Origin: Candidatus Nitrosopumilus sp. | GTDB taxonomy: Archaea; Thermoproteota; Nitrososphaeria; Nitrososphaerales; Nitrosopumilaceae | Assembly (NCBI GenBank): GCA_029864335.1 | Contig: JAOTTS010000019.1 | Span: forward strand, 1-41,114 | Direction: 5' to 3' | Length of the DNA: 41,114 bases | Made by a program: the position numbers and the translations under genes | Notes under the pieces: model-generated | Databases searched by the model: none | Told to the model about the DNA's origin: nothing | The model's input: the letters and a program-made list of their open reading frames with translations, nothing else | Shown: positions 33,097 through 40,256 of the stretch, piece after piece | Numbering within the stretch: position 1 is the stretch's first letter | How the letters are laid out: every line of letters begins with the position of its first letter

Positions 33097-34569
33097 ATGC
33101 AATCTCCCATGAAAGAGTTAATTTTTGTTATTTTTTTGTTTACAATTCCTGCAGCATTTGCTCAAGAGTATCAAGAGCTTGGAGTTGAAGTGGAGACAGT
33201 AGCTGATAACCTCACTATTCCATGGAGTATTGATTGGTTACCTGATGGAACGATATTATTTACAGAAAGAAACGGACACCTCAGGATAATTCAAAATGGA
33301 GAATTATTAGAAGAACCATTATTGTCACTTGAAGTTAGTGGAGTAGAAGGTGGAATGCTAGGAATTGCAGTGGATCCAAAATTTGAAGAAAATAATTTCA
33401 TATATCTCTATTATACATACAATGAATTTTTATCAACAATAAACAAACTTGTTAGATTCCAACTTGTTGAGGGAATATTAACAGAAGATAAAATATTACT
33501 TGATGGAATCCCTGGTGGACCATTTCATGACGGTGGAAGAATTCAGTTTGGACCAGATGAAAAATTATACATCACAACAGGAGAAGCTGGAGATCCAAGA
33601 CTTGCACAGGATCTGAATTCGTTGGGTGGAAAGATTCTCAGAATTAATTCTGATGGAACGATACCTGTAGATAACCCATTGCAGGATTCTCCAATTTATT
33701 CAATAGGTCATAGAAATCCTCAAGGAATTGATTGGGACAAATCTGGAAATCTGGTTGCAACAGAGCATGGTCCATCAGGATGGAGAGGAATAGCACATGA
33801 TGAAATCAATGTGATAATTCCAGGCACAAATTATGGATGGCCTGACATTATTGGTGATGAGACAGCAGAAGGTTTGCAAAAACCAATCCTGCATACAGGT
33901 GATGATACATGGGCACCATCAGGTGCAGAATTCTACTATGGAGACAAAATTCTTAACTGGACTGGAAAATATTTTGTTGCAACACTCAGAGGCAGTCATC
34001 TTCACATGGTAGAGTTTGATTTAGAAAATAATTTGGTGCTGTCTCACGAAAAACTATTCCAAGATGAATTTGGAAGACTACGAGATGTACAAACAGGACC
34101 TGATGGATTATTGTATATTCTTACAAGCAATCAGGATAGCAGAGGATTTCCAAATCCTAATGATGATAAAATTCTCAGAATCATGCCAATATATGAAATT
34201 AATAGTTTTGAGGAGTGTGTTGAATCTGGAAATCCAATAATGGAATCATATCCAAGGCAATGTAAAACTGGAGATGGGAAACATTTCGTTGAAGTGAGTT
34301 CTAAAATTCCTGAATGGATTAGAAAAACTGCAAAGTGGTGGTCATTAAATCAAATTTCAAATAAAGACTACTCATTAGGTCTTCAATATCTTATAGAAAA
34401 GGACATCATTACAATTCCATTCGGAACAACATCTGAAGGGGATTCTGAGGAGCAATTACCATCATGGTTACGAAAAGATGCAGGATGGTGGAGTCAGGGG
34501 TTAATATCAGATGAAGAGTATTTCAAAAGTATTCAATGGATGATAAATAATGAATTTATCAAAATCTAG
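33097..34569 (+). CDS. Secreted PQQ-type sugar dehydrogenase (GdhB/Asd-like) with thaumarchaeal C-terminal repeats
   Basis: A 490-residue exported protein. The signal peptide is MQSPMKELIFVIFLFTIPAA up to about AFAQ. Residues 25-365 are a six-bladed propeller of the soluble glucose/aldose sugar dehydrogenase family: NLTIPWSIDWLPDGTILFTE, GGMLGIAVDPKFEENNFIYL, GGPFHDGGRIQFGPDEKLYI with the catalytic-type His, and SIGHRNPQGIDWDKSGNLVA. A small Cys-pair module follows (EECVESGNPIMESYPRQCKT, about 369-400). Two tandem C-terminal repeats come last, IPEWIRKTAKWWSLNQISNK (from 404) and LPSWLRKDAGWWSQGLISDE (from 453). These repeats recur on secreted thaumarchaeal proteins and may tether it to the cell surface. 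TATA (ATTATTTATC, 33064-33073) is 27 bases upstream. Confidence 0.87.
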   Translation: MQSPMKELIFVIFLFTIPAAFAQEYQELGVEVETVADNLTIPWSIDWLPDGTILFTERNGHLRIIQNGELLEEPLLSLEVSGVEGGMLGIAVDPKFEENNFIYLYYTYNEFLSTINKLVRFQLVEGILTEDKILLDGIPGGPFHDGGRIQFGPDEKLYITTGEAGDPRLAQDLNSLGGKILRINSDGTIPVDNPLQDSPIYSIGHRNPQGIDWDKSGNLVATEHGPSGWRGIAHDEINVIIPGTNYGWPDIIGDETAEGLQKPILHTGDDTWAPSGAEFYYGDKILNWTGKYFVATLRGSHLHMVEFDLENNLVLSHEKLFQDEFGRLRDVQTGPDGLLYILTSNQDSRGFPNPNDDKILRIMPIYEINSFEECVESGNPIMESYPRQCKTGDGKHFVEVSSKIPEWIRKTAKWWSLNQISNKDYSLGLQYLIEKDIITIPFGTTSEGDSEEQLPSWLRKDAGWWSQGLISDEEYFKSIQWMINNEFIKI

Positions 34570-34584
34570 TAAATGCTTAAAAAG

Positions 34585-34821
34585 CTAATTTTTGTTTAGA
34601 TTTTCAAGCGATTCAGGTTTTTCTAAAAGTTGAGAATTAAAATCATAATCACGAATGTGCAACATGGTATTGACAGTCAAAAATCTGTTTAGTCCTGTAT
34701 AGTCAATCGTATTTCCAATTTCAAGTCACTCAGATTCAAGATATACTAGTGTCAAAAAGATACTAATTATTAGAATAATTTGGAATCCCACAATAAATGA
34801 AATTTTTTGTTTTGCTGTCAA
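34585..34821 (-). pseudogene. Broken fragment of a membrane-anchored (sensor-like) protein
   Basis: One frame of 79 codons reads MTAKQKISFIVGFQIILIIS, a basic start plus a membrane helix (IFLTLVYLES), then TGA at 34726-34728. It goes on as LEIGNTIDYTGLNRFLTVNT and HIRDYDFNSQLLEKPESLEN before a TAG. A helix followed by an extracytoplasmic stretch resembles the N terminus of sensor histidine kinases, but no kinase part remains. Start is a TTG. Most likely a decaying gene end; could also be a small secreted protein with one nonsense codon. Confidence 0.45.
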
Positions 34822-35040
34822 TGACGGATTAGACTAGTTTCAGTCTTTTTACTCTTTATTAGAATCTAGTTTTGAGAAATTTCATTTTTTGATACAGGTG
34901 GAATGTAAATAAATTTTGATTCTCTTTTCTTCTTCAGACTAAACATAAGTTAGTTTTTCAGAATTTTGATATAAACTTCAAGTAGAAATTATCCATTTGA
35001 TTTTGAAATTGCAAGAATTCTCAGAATATTCCAAATGCCT

Positions 35041-35070
35041 AAAAATCAGTGGTAGACTTTACTGATTTTT
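35041..35070. repeat. Perfect 10-bp inverted repeat
   Basis: AAAAATCAGT (35041-35050) and ACTGATTTTT (35061-35070) form a perfect 10-bp stem with a 10-base loop and T-run on either strand. It could be a terminator for the fragment or a remnant of a mobile element end. No gene is adjacent. Confidence 0.45.
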
Positions 35071-35206
35071 AAAATTGTTTTGAGTTGGAATTTTACCAAT
35101 TTGCCAATCATTGGTTTAAAGTTAAAAATATCCGTAATCAATTGAAATTTGGCTAGAATACTTCTGATCGCATCTAATTAGCAGTATTTGAGATTTGGGA
35201 TCTACT

Positions 35207-35218
35207 TTTTATTTAATA
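35207..35218 (+). promoter_or_regulatory. TATA box of the candidate structured RNA
   Basis: TTTTATTTAATA centred near 35212 is followed, 25 bases later (35237), by the first base of the RNA's closing stem. This is the usual archaeal TATA-to-start distance. Confidence 0.5.
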
Positions 35219-35236
35219 ACTGCATATAGTAATTCA

Positions 35237-35338
35237 GGAAGCTGGCACAATATCCTCTTGTCTGAATGCTGGTAATTGTTTACCGGTCTATGCATACAGC
35301 AGGGCTGTGTAAAGATTAGTCCGCAATGGTCAGCTTTC
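35237..35338 (+). ncRNA. Candidate structured RNA of about 102 bases
   Basis: The transcript predicted from the TATA box would begin with GGAAGCTG (35237-35244), which pairs with CAGCTTTC (35331-35338), extended by G45-T30 and C46-G29 to about ten pairs. Inside are three hairpins: ACAA-tatcctc-TTGT (35247-35261, weak), CTGGTAA-ttgt-TTACCGG (35269-35286), and ATACAGC-agg-GCTGTGT (35294-35310). A single-stranded stretch (AAAGATTAGTCCGCAAT) precedes the closing strand. The segment is more GC-rich than its surroundings. It matches no RNA I know: it is not a tRNA, and lacks C/D or H/ACA boxes. It may be an independent RNA, or a structured leader of the DUF72 gene whose first possible ATG (35326) lies inside the stem. 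Confidence 0.5.
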
Positions 35339-36163
35339 AAATTTTTAAAAACAGAATCGAATCAAGCAATAGAGTGAATATCAAAATAGGGTGTACTGGG
35401 TGGAGATATCAAGGATGGTCTGGGACATTTTATCCCAGAAATCTCAAGAGCCAAGATTGGCTCAGATACTATTCACAGATTTTTGAAATTACTGAAATTA
35501 ATTCTACATTTTACGGGATTCCTTCTCAAGAGATTGTAAGGAGGTGGAATGCTGACACTCCAAGGCATTTCAGATTTACAGCCAAATTTCCATGTAATTA
35601 CGCATGAAAAGAGGCTGGAAAGGGTAAATTCTGAAATATTTTCATTCTTGTCATCTCTTGTTCCAATTCACGAAAAGGTTTCAGCACTTGTTTTGCAATT
35701 GCCCCCATCATTATCATTTGATGAGGCAAAACCAAGACTAGAAGAATTGTTTGATATTTTGCCTGATGATTTTTTGTATCCAATTGAAGGAAGACATGAA
35801 TCGTGGTTTTCAGATGATGCTTTAACATATCTAAAACAAAACAAACATTGTCTTGTATGGAATGATGTTGCAGGAGTTGACAATCCAATGCGAGTTACTG
35901 CAAATTTTCTTTATGTTAGATTGATTGGAGATCGTTCTATTCTCGATTCAAAATTTGGAAAAGTTATAAAAGATAAAAAAGAACTGATCAAAAACTGGGC
36001 AAAGAAACTACAAAACATTCAAGACATTCCACTTGCCATGATATTGACAAATAATCATTATGAATGATTTAGTCCTGCAACTGCAAATTCTTTGAGAATG
36101 CAGCTTGGAATGCGGGAATTAATGTGGGAAGAAAAAAGACAAAAGACATTAGGTAATTTTTAA
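35326..36163 (+). pseudogene. Broken DUF72 family gene
   Basis: A DUF72 (YecE-like TIM-barrel) gene of about 240-265 codons in pieces. The first part has KIGCTGWRYQGWSGTFYPRN and EITEINSTFYGIPSQEIVRR up to FTAKFPCN; then a frameshift near 35600 is needed to reach VITHEKRLERVNSEIFSFLS. That frame runs through LQLPPSLSFDEAKPRLEELF and YPIEGRHESWFSDDALTYLK to NNHYE, where TGA (36065-36067) replaces the Gly codon of the family motif NNHYEGFSPATANSL. Downstream FSPATANSLRMQLGMRELMW continues in frame to TAA at 36161. One frameshift plus one nonsense codon mean no full protein. DUF72 proteins have no established role. The family start fits a GTG at 35374 better than the ATG at 35326. Confidence 0.85.
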
Positions 36164-36260
36164 ACAGAAATTCTTCAATAACTAGGAGAGCATTGAAGAA
36201 TTTCTGCCAAATATCCAACCAAACAATAGGATGGTAATATTCATAGAACGTTTTCAATAT

Positions 36261-36821
36261 TTAAGGTAATAATGCAATTGTGTTAGTGCCAAGTCCAATA
36301 GCTTCGCCAAAGTAATATCCAGATAAAATTGTTCCAGTAGACCAAACACATGATCCTGCAAATGTGTAAGTAACAAATTTTGGAATTCTCATTTTTAATA
36401 ATCCAGCTGGAACTGAAATCATTTCTCTCATAACTGGAACCATCCTACCCAAAAATACAGCCTTGTCTCCATATTTTTCAAACCAAATCTCTACTCGCTC
36501 TAATTTTTTTTCAGATAATCTGACATATAGAAGATAACGAATTAGAACAACTCGACCAAGCTTTAACGCAATTAGGTATATCGCAGATGTACCAAGAGTG
36601 GCACCACCCGCTCCAAGTAAAATCATCGGGATGAGATCAACAATTGACATACCATGTTGGAATGCCAAGAATCCTGCAGTAGGAAATACGGCAAGTGTAG
36701 GAATAGGCGGAACTATAGTCTCAAGTAAGGCTGCTAGAAATATTCCTTCATAGAGATGGTCTCCTAGAAACTCTGTAATCCAAACAAGAAATGAATCAAA
36801 TGGCTCCAATTGCTTCTGCAA
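36261..36821 (-). CDS. DedA/SNARE-associated family membrane protein, probably truncated
   Basis: A 186-residue DedA-family membrane protein; family members move undecaprenyl/phospholipid headgroups or help membrane homeostasis. It shows FLAALLETIVPPIPTLAVFP, GGATLGTSAIYLIALKLGRV, and the signature VFLGRMVPVMREMISVPAGL followed by SCVWSTGTILSGYYFGEAIG. The start is a TTG at 36821. The usual last membrane helix after GYYxGE is missing: a TAA (36261-36263) stops the protein, while the same frame stays open for 64 more codons (YEYYHPIVWLDIWQKFFNAL, 36069-36257). I think it is a recent truncation, but the shorter protein may still insert in the membrane. Confidence 0.75.
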   Translation of the reverse strand: MQKQLEPFDSFLVWITEFLGDHLYEGIFLAALLETIVPPIPTLAVFPTAGFLAFQHGMSIVDLIPMILLGAGGATLGTSAIYLIALKLGRVVLIRYLLYVRLSEKKLERVEIWFEKYGDKAVFLGRMVPVMREMISVPAGLLKMRIPKFVTYTFAGSCVWSTGTILSGYYFGEAIGLGTNTIALLP

Positions 36822-37238
36822 ATGAAATCTTACTAAATTACTTTACGAGTGCAAACTCAGACAGATTTGACACTTTGACATGACAATTTTAGAAAATGTA
36901 TCAAAATTACGGCATAATTGATTATTTGATAGTTATGTATTCCAACAAACTAACAATTCATTTGGAGAATACTAGAAATTTAAGTTACAAAGATCTTGTT
37001 TTTTTAATCTTGTGAAAAAATATTAGATGAATTTTATAAAAAAATTATGATCGATCTTTTCAAAAATTATTTTTAGAAATTTTGATCATTTAATTTTCAG
37101 GTTTAAATTTGTAAAATGAATAATATTAGTCCATAATAATTTAGAACCATCATGATCCACCAAATGAAAAATTACAAAATAGGAGATTTATACTAAAAAT
37201 ATTTTTGTATGATAGAGGAACAAAAGGAATTTTAGATT
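36822..37238. other. AT-rich intergenic region without genes
   Basis: No ORF of protein-like composition on either strand and no tRNA-like fold. Several TATA-like words occur; ATTTATACT at 37186-37194 may serve the small ORF at 37239. Confidence 0.4.
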
Positions 37239-37352
37239 ATGGTAGACATGAAAAAAACTGTAATTAAACAAGAAAAAGAAATTACAAAAGATGAGTTGAG
37301 AAAAATCGATGACTTGTTTGAAAAAATTATAGATATTAAAGTATTAGAATAG
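37239..37352 (+). CDS. Possible small helical protein (37 residues)
   Basis: ATG to TAG: MVDMKKTVIKQEKEITKDEL then RKIDDLFEKIIDIKVLE, a clean amphipathic two-helix pattern. It is followed by a T-run (ATTTTTTTATTTTATT) that could end transcription. An in-frame ATG at 37209 reads only eight codons before TAG. Function unknown. Confidence 0.45.
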   Translation: MVDMKKTVIKQEKEITKDELRKIDDLFEKIIDIKVLE

Positions 37353-37516
37353 ATTTTTTTATTTTATTAGTTCTCTTAATTTTAACTAATTCATTTATCG
37401 GTTCATATTTTCAAGGGATTGTTGAAAATTCTATAAATCACAAAAATTGTTGTTGGGTTAGAATTCATGTCACGTACTAGTAATATGGATAAAAGCGATG
37501 AACAGTATCTATCTGT

Positions 37517-37648
37517 GTGGAAGAGCAAGATGAGGATGAAATAACTTGTTGGGTATGCAGTGCTGAAATTATTGAATATTTTGAAGAGCGATACCAAGGT
37601 CAAAGAGGCAAATGCACTTTCTGTGAGATTGATTTTCCCTTAGAATAA
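37517..37648 (+). CDS. Tiny zinc-ribbon protein (43 residues)
   Basis: GTG start, TAA stop: MEEQDEDEITCWVCSAEIIE, then YFEERYQGQRGKCTFCEIDFPLE. CWVC and CTFC are two CxxC knuckles 20 residues apart, a minimal zinc ribbon with acidic ends. A competing minus-strand ORF over the same bases (37403-37603) has random composition and I reject it. Same class as the zinc proteins at 26356-28733 and 32867. Confidence 0.6.
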   Translation: MEEQDEDEITCWVCSAEIIEYFEERYQGQRGKCTFCEIDFPLE

Positions 37649-37678
37649 AATCAATTTTAGATGAAACTATAATTCAAA

Positions 37679-38629
37679 TTATGGTTTTAGAAATACCTTT
37701 AACGTATCAGGCTTTTTTGCATGAATAATTGCTTCTTGGAATTTCTCAAGAGGAAATGTGGAATCGATCATATCATCAACTGTAATCATTCCAGTAGCTA
37801 ATGCATCAATTGCTGGTTTAAACAACCCACAACGAGAGCCAATTAACGTTATTTCATTGACTACTATAGGAGTCAAATCGAGATTTTCCCTTGATGCAAT
37901 AGTTGATTTTAAAATAACAATTCCACGTGGTCTTGTTAATTTCATAGTGTCAGAAAATCCAGAATTGCTTCCAGTAGCCTCTACCACTAAATCAAAAGTG
38001 GATTCGTCTGAGGATTTAATTCCAATCTTTGTTTTTATTCCTAGTTTATCTAAACTTTGTAGTTTGTTTGTGTGTCTACCAAAACATATGATATCGTTAC
38101 ATGATAATTTCAATACTCGTACAATTAATTGTGCCAGTCTCCCATCACCTATCACTGCAACATTCCATTTAGGATCAAGTTTTACTTGTTCTTTGATTTC
38201 AAATGCAGCTGCTAGTGGTTCGATAAACACAGCTTGTTCATCGCTAATTGAATCAGGTAAAACGTGTAAGTTTTTTTCAGGAAGTGAGACAAATTCTGCA
38301 AATACCCCATTTCTTTTTAAAATTCCAAGAACTGTTCTGTTAGGACAATGTCGAGACATTCCATTTTTACAAGAATTACAAAATCCACATCCAGCATTAA
38401 TTTCACCCACGACTCTTTTTCCAATTAGTTCAGAATTTTCAGATTTTTCTACAGTTCCAACAAATTCATGACCCAAGATTCCATTATATTTCATGTATCC
38501 GTCTAGAATCTCCAAGTCAGTTCCACAAATTCCTGCCAAGTTTACTCTGACTAATGTTTCAGCAGAATGTGGTTCTGGATAGTTTTGATCAAAAGTCACT
38601 TTTTCTCCATCAAAATAAGCAGCTTTCAT
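37679..38629 (-). CDS. Zinc-dependent alcohol/polyol dehydrogenase (MDR family)
   Basis: A 316-residue medium-chain dehydrogenase. Catalytic zinc ligands are Cys35 (GICGTD) and His54-Glu55 (GILGHEFVG); structural zinc ligands are Cys81, Cys84, Cys87 and Cys95 (CGFCNSCKNGMSRHC). The NAD(P) domain begins about residue 155 (WNVAVIGDGRLAQLIVRVLK); the usual GxGxxG reads GDGRLA, so cofactor binding may be slightly unusual. DLVVEATGSNSGF is the following family motif. The protein is shorter than typical ADH (340-350), mostly in the second half. Related to sorbitol/threonine dehydrogenases; the substrate is not clear. Single gene. Confidence 0.88.
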   Translation of the reverse strand: MKAAYFDGEKVTFDQNYPEPHSAETLVRVNLAGICGTDLEILDGYMKYNGILGHEFVGTVEKSENSELIGKRVVGEINAGCGFCNSCKNGMSRHCPNRTVLGILKRNGVFAEFVSLPEKNLHVLPDSISDEQAVFIEPLAAAFEIKEQVKLDPKWNVAVIGDGRLAQLIVRVLKLSCNDIICFGRHTNKLQSLDKLGIKTKIGIKSSDESTFDLVVEATGSNSGFSDTMKLTRPRGIVILKSTIASRENLDLTPIVVNEITLIGSRCGLFKPAIDALATGMITVDDMIDSTFPLEKFQEAIIHAKKPDTLKVFLKP

Positions 38630-38689
38630 AAAATCATTTCAATAGGTATCCAATTTTAAAATACTGAAATTTTTCAAAATGAAAAGCTC

Positions 38690-38700
38690 AGTTTTAAATA
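38690..38700 (+). promoter_or_regulatory. TATA box deciding the VOC start
   Basis: GTTTTAAATAA, centred at 38696, is 25 bases before the ATG at 38721, so the upstream in-frame ATG at 38679 lies outside the mRNA. Confidence 0.6.
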
Positions 38701-38720
38701 ATTTAGCGAGATGGAAAGTT

Positions 38721-39086
38721 ATGCCAAGAATTTCTCATTTTGACATACCGGCAGATGATCCTGAGAGAGCACAAAAATTCTACAGGGAAGTGTTTGATTG
38801 GAAGTTTGAGAAATGGGATGGGCCAATGGACTATTGGATGGCTATAACAGGAACAGAAGAACCTGGAATTAATGGAGGATTATCAAAGAGAATGTCAGGA
38901 CAGATAGGAATCTCAAATACCATCAATGTTCCATCACTTGATAACTATTCTAAAAAGATTATAGAAAAAGGAGGACAATTAATTGTTCCAAAAATGGCAA
39001 TTCCAAAAATTGGATGGTTTGCACAATGTACTGATACTGAGGGCAATATGTTTGGAATTATAGAGATGGATGAGAAAGCACAATAA
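38721..39086 (+). CDS. VOC (glyoxalase/bleomycin-resistance) family protein
   Basis: A 121-residue protein of the vicinal oxygen chelate superfamily. Two beta-alpha-beta-beta-beta modules: MPRISHFDIPADDPERAQKF with YREVFDWKFEKWDGPMDYW, and GISNTINVPSLDNYSKKIIE with TDTEGNMFGIIEMDE. Metal ligands His5 and the Glu near the end (GIIEMDE) can be proposed. Such small members close to CFP-30/PhnB-like proteins often lack a known reaction. The longer reading from 38679 adds a 14-residue segment before the fold starts and precedes the TATA-predicted start, so I use 38721. Leaderless, alone. Confidence 0.82.
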   Translation: MPRISHFDIPADDPERAQKFYREVFDWKFEKWDGPMDYWMAITGTEEPGINGGLSKRMSGQIGISNTINVPSLDNYSKKIIEKGGQLIVPKMAIPKIGWFAQCTDTEGNMFGIIEMDEKAQ

Positions 39087-39128
39087 TCAATACCAATAAT
39101 ACAAATTTTGCTACATGAGGAATAAATC

Positions 39129-39677
39129 TTGGAATTAGTAAAAAGTGCAGAATTGCTTGCAAAAAAGAAACATGCAGGGTAGTATAGAAAAGATGGCAAT
39201 ACTCCTTACTCAAAACACTTAGAAGATGTAGTTAACAGACTCAAGAGTTTGGGTGTAATTGACGAAGAACTTCTAAGTGCAGGATGGCTTCACGATATTA
39301 TTAAAGACACTGACACTAATTTTGATAATTTGTATGAGCAGTTTGGAAACATGATTGCAGTTATTGTATCATCTTTGACTAAAGACAAAACATTACCAAG
39401 AAAACAAAGAGAAAAAGCATACAACATACAACTCAAAGAAGCGTCATTTGATGCAAAACTAATCAAACTTTGTGATATTTCTGCAAACTTGAGTGATTTA
39501 AAAAATTATGATGCATCAAAATCAAAAAAACTACGTGAAATAAAACAAAAAAGGCATTATCTAACTATCATTAAAAAGAATTTGATAAATACAAATTATC
39601 CTAAAATTGTTACATTACTAGAACCAATAAATCAGATCCTAAAACGATACGGTCAAAGGACTATTACTTTCAAGTAG
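39129..39677 (+). pseudogene. HD-domain (RelA/SpoT-type) hydrolase with an in-frame TAG
   Basis: A TTG at 39129 opens MELVKSAELLAKKKHAG, then TAG (39180-39182), then YRKDGNTPYSKHLEDVVNRL in the same frame. The HD family has HAGQxRxxGxPYxxH at this place, so a CAG Gln codon became TAG. The rest is intact: GWLHDIIKDTDTNFDNLYEQ (His-Asp pair), KLIKLCDISANLSDLKNY (third Asp) and a basic C terminus. A 142-residue product from the TTG at 39249 would lack the first metal His (SKHLEDV) and so should be inactive. No other damage is visible, so the loss is recent, or the stop is read through, or it is a sequence error. Related to the intact gene at 21558. Confidence 0.78.
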
Positions 39678-39761
39678 AATCATGAGAAATTATTTTTCTC
39701 TGACCATATATTGTAAAATATAGGCTAGATTAATAATCAGAAAGTTTTCTAAAAAATACAA

Positions 39762-40178
39762 GTGAGTTACAAATTTTTAGATCATGCAACTGATGCAATA
39801 ATTGAGGTTACTGCAAAAGACATCAAAGAAGCTTTTGCTGTAGCAGCCGAAGCAGAAATTAATCTTACACTTGATCAAGATAAAGTTGAAGAAAAAGACA
39901 AAAAAGAATTCACTGCCAATGGAAAAGATTTGCGTTATCTTCTTTTCAGCTGGCTTGAAGAGATTCCATTTCTTCTAATTACTGAAGGATTTGCAATCAA
40001 GAGAATTGAGTTTAATATTGAGGAAAATAATGGTTATAAAATCAAAGCAACAGCATATGGGGAGCCACTTGATGTTCATAAGCATAATTTCAAAGTTGAG
40101 ATAAAGGCTCCAACATTTTATGACATGGAAATTAAGATAAATGGTTGTGTCTATATGAGATTTCTGCTTGATTTGTGA
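39762..40178 (+). CDS. Archease
   Basis: A 138-residue archease, the small protein that helps RtcB-type RNA ligase with guanylylation and turnover in tRNA splicing and repair. Family blocks are in order: YKFLDHATDAIIEVTAKDIK (metal-binding Asp/His near the start), EAFAVAAEAEINLTLDQDKV, DLRYLLFSWLEEIPFLLITE and GEPLDVHKHNFKVEIKAPTF, ending FLLDL as the family does (vxxDI). The start is GTG at 39762. Length is typical (about 140). RtcB itself is not in this window. Confidence 0.92.
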   Translation: MSYKFLDHATDAIIEVTAKDIKEAFAVAAEAEINLTLDQDKVEEKDKKEFTANGKDLRYLLFSWLEEIPFLLITEGFAIKRIEFNIEENNGYKIKATAYGEPLDVHKHNFKVEIKAPTFYDMEIKINGCVYMRFLLDL

Positions 40179-40256
40179 GTTTGGTGAAGATTTCTTTGCA
40201 CAAAACAAGAAGAAATTATACGTGTTTTTTAAAAATAAACTCTTGATATCATCATT

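Larger units (their letters stand above)
34570..35236. other. Long gene-poor region
   Basis: No intact gene. It holds a broken membrane-protein fragment (34585-34821, minus) and a perfect inverted repeat (35041-35070). The rest is AT-rich with scattered TATA-like words, not assignable. The structured RNA candidate begins at its right edge. Confidence 0.4.

Noticed and set aside
36065-36067. TGA in DUF72 as selenocysteine
   Set aside because: The family has Gly here, a frameshift also breaks the gene, and I see no selenocysteine-insertion hairpin downstream.
36822-37238. Origin or ncRNA in the AT-rich spacer
   Set aside because: The AT content is no higher than other spacers and there are no repeats or stable stems I could pair.
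37403-37603. 66-residue minus-strand ORF
   Set aside because: Overlaps the plus-strand zinc-ribbon ORF with two CxxC pairs; the minus-strand product has random composition.
37758-38471. 237-residue plus-strand ORF
   Set aside because: It is the mirror of the zinc alcohol dehydrogenase; the minus-strand gene has all the zinc ligands and this one has no motif.
39180-39182. TAG as pyrrolysine
   Set aside because: The family residue is Gln, the gene is not a methylamine methyltransferase, and other genes nearby show mixed TAA/TAG/TGA breaks, so decay or error is simpler.
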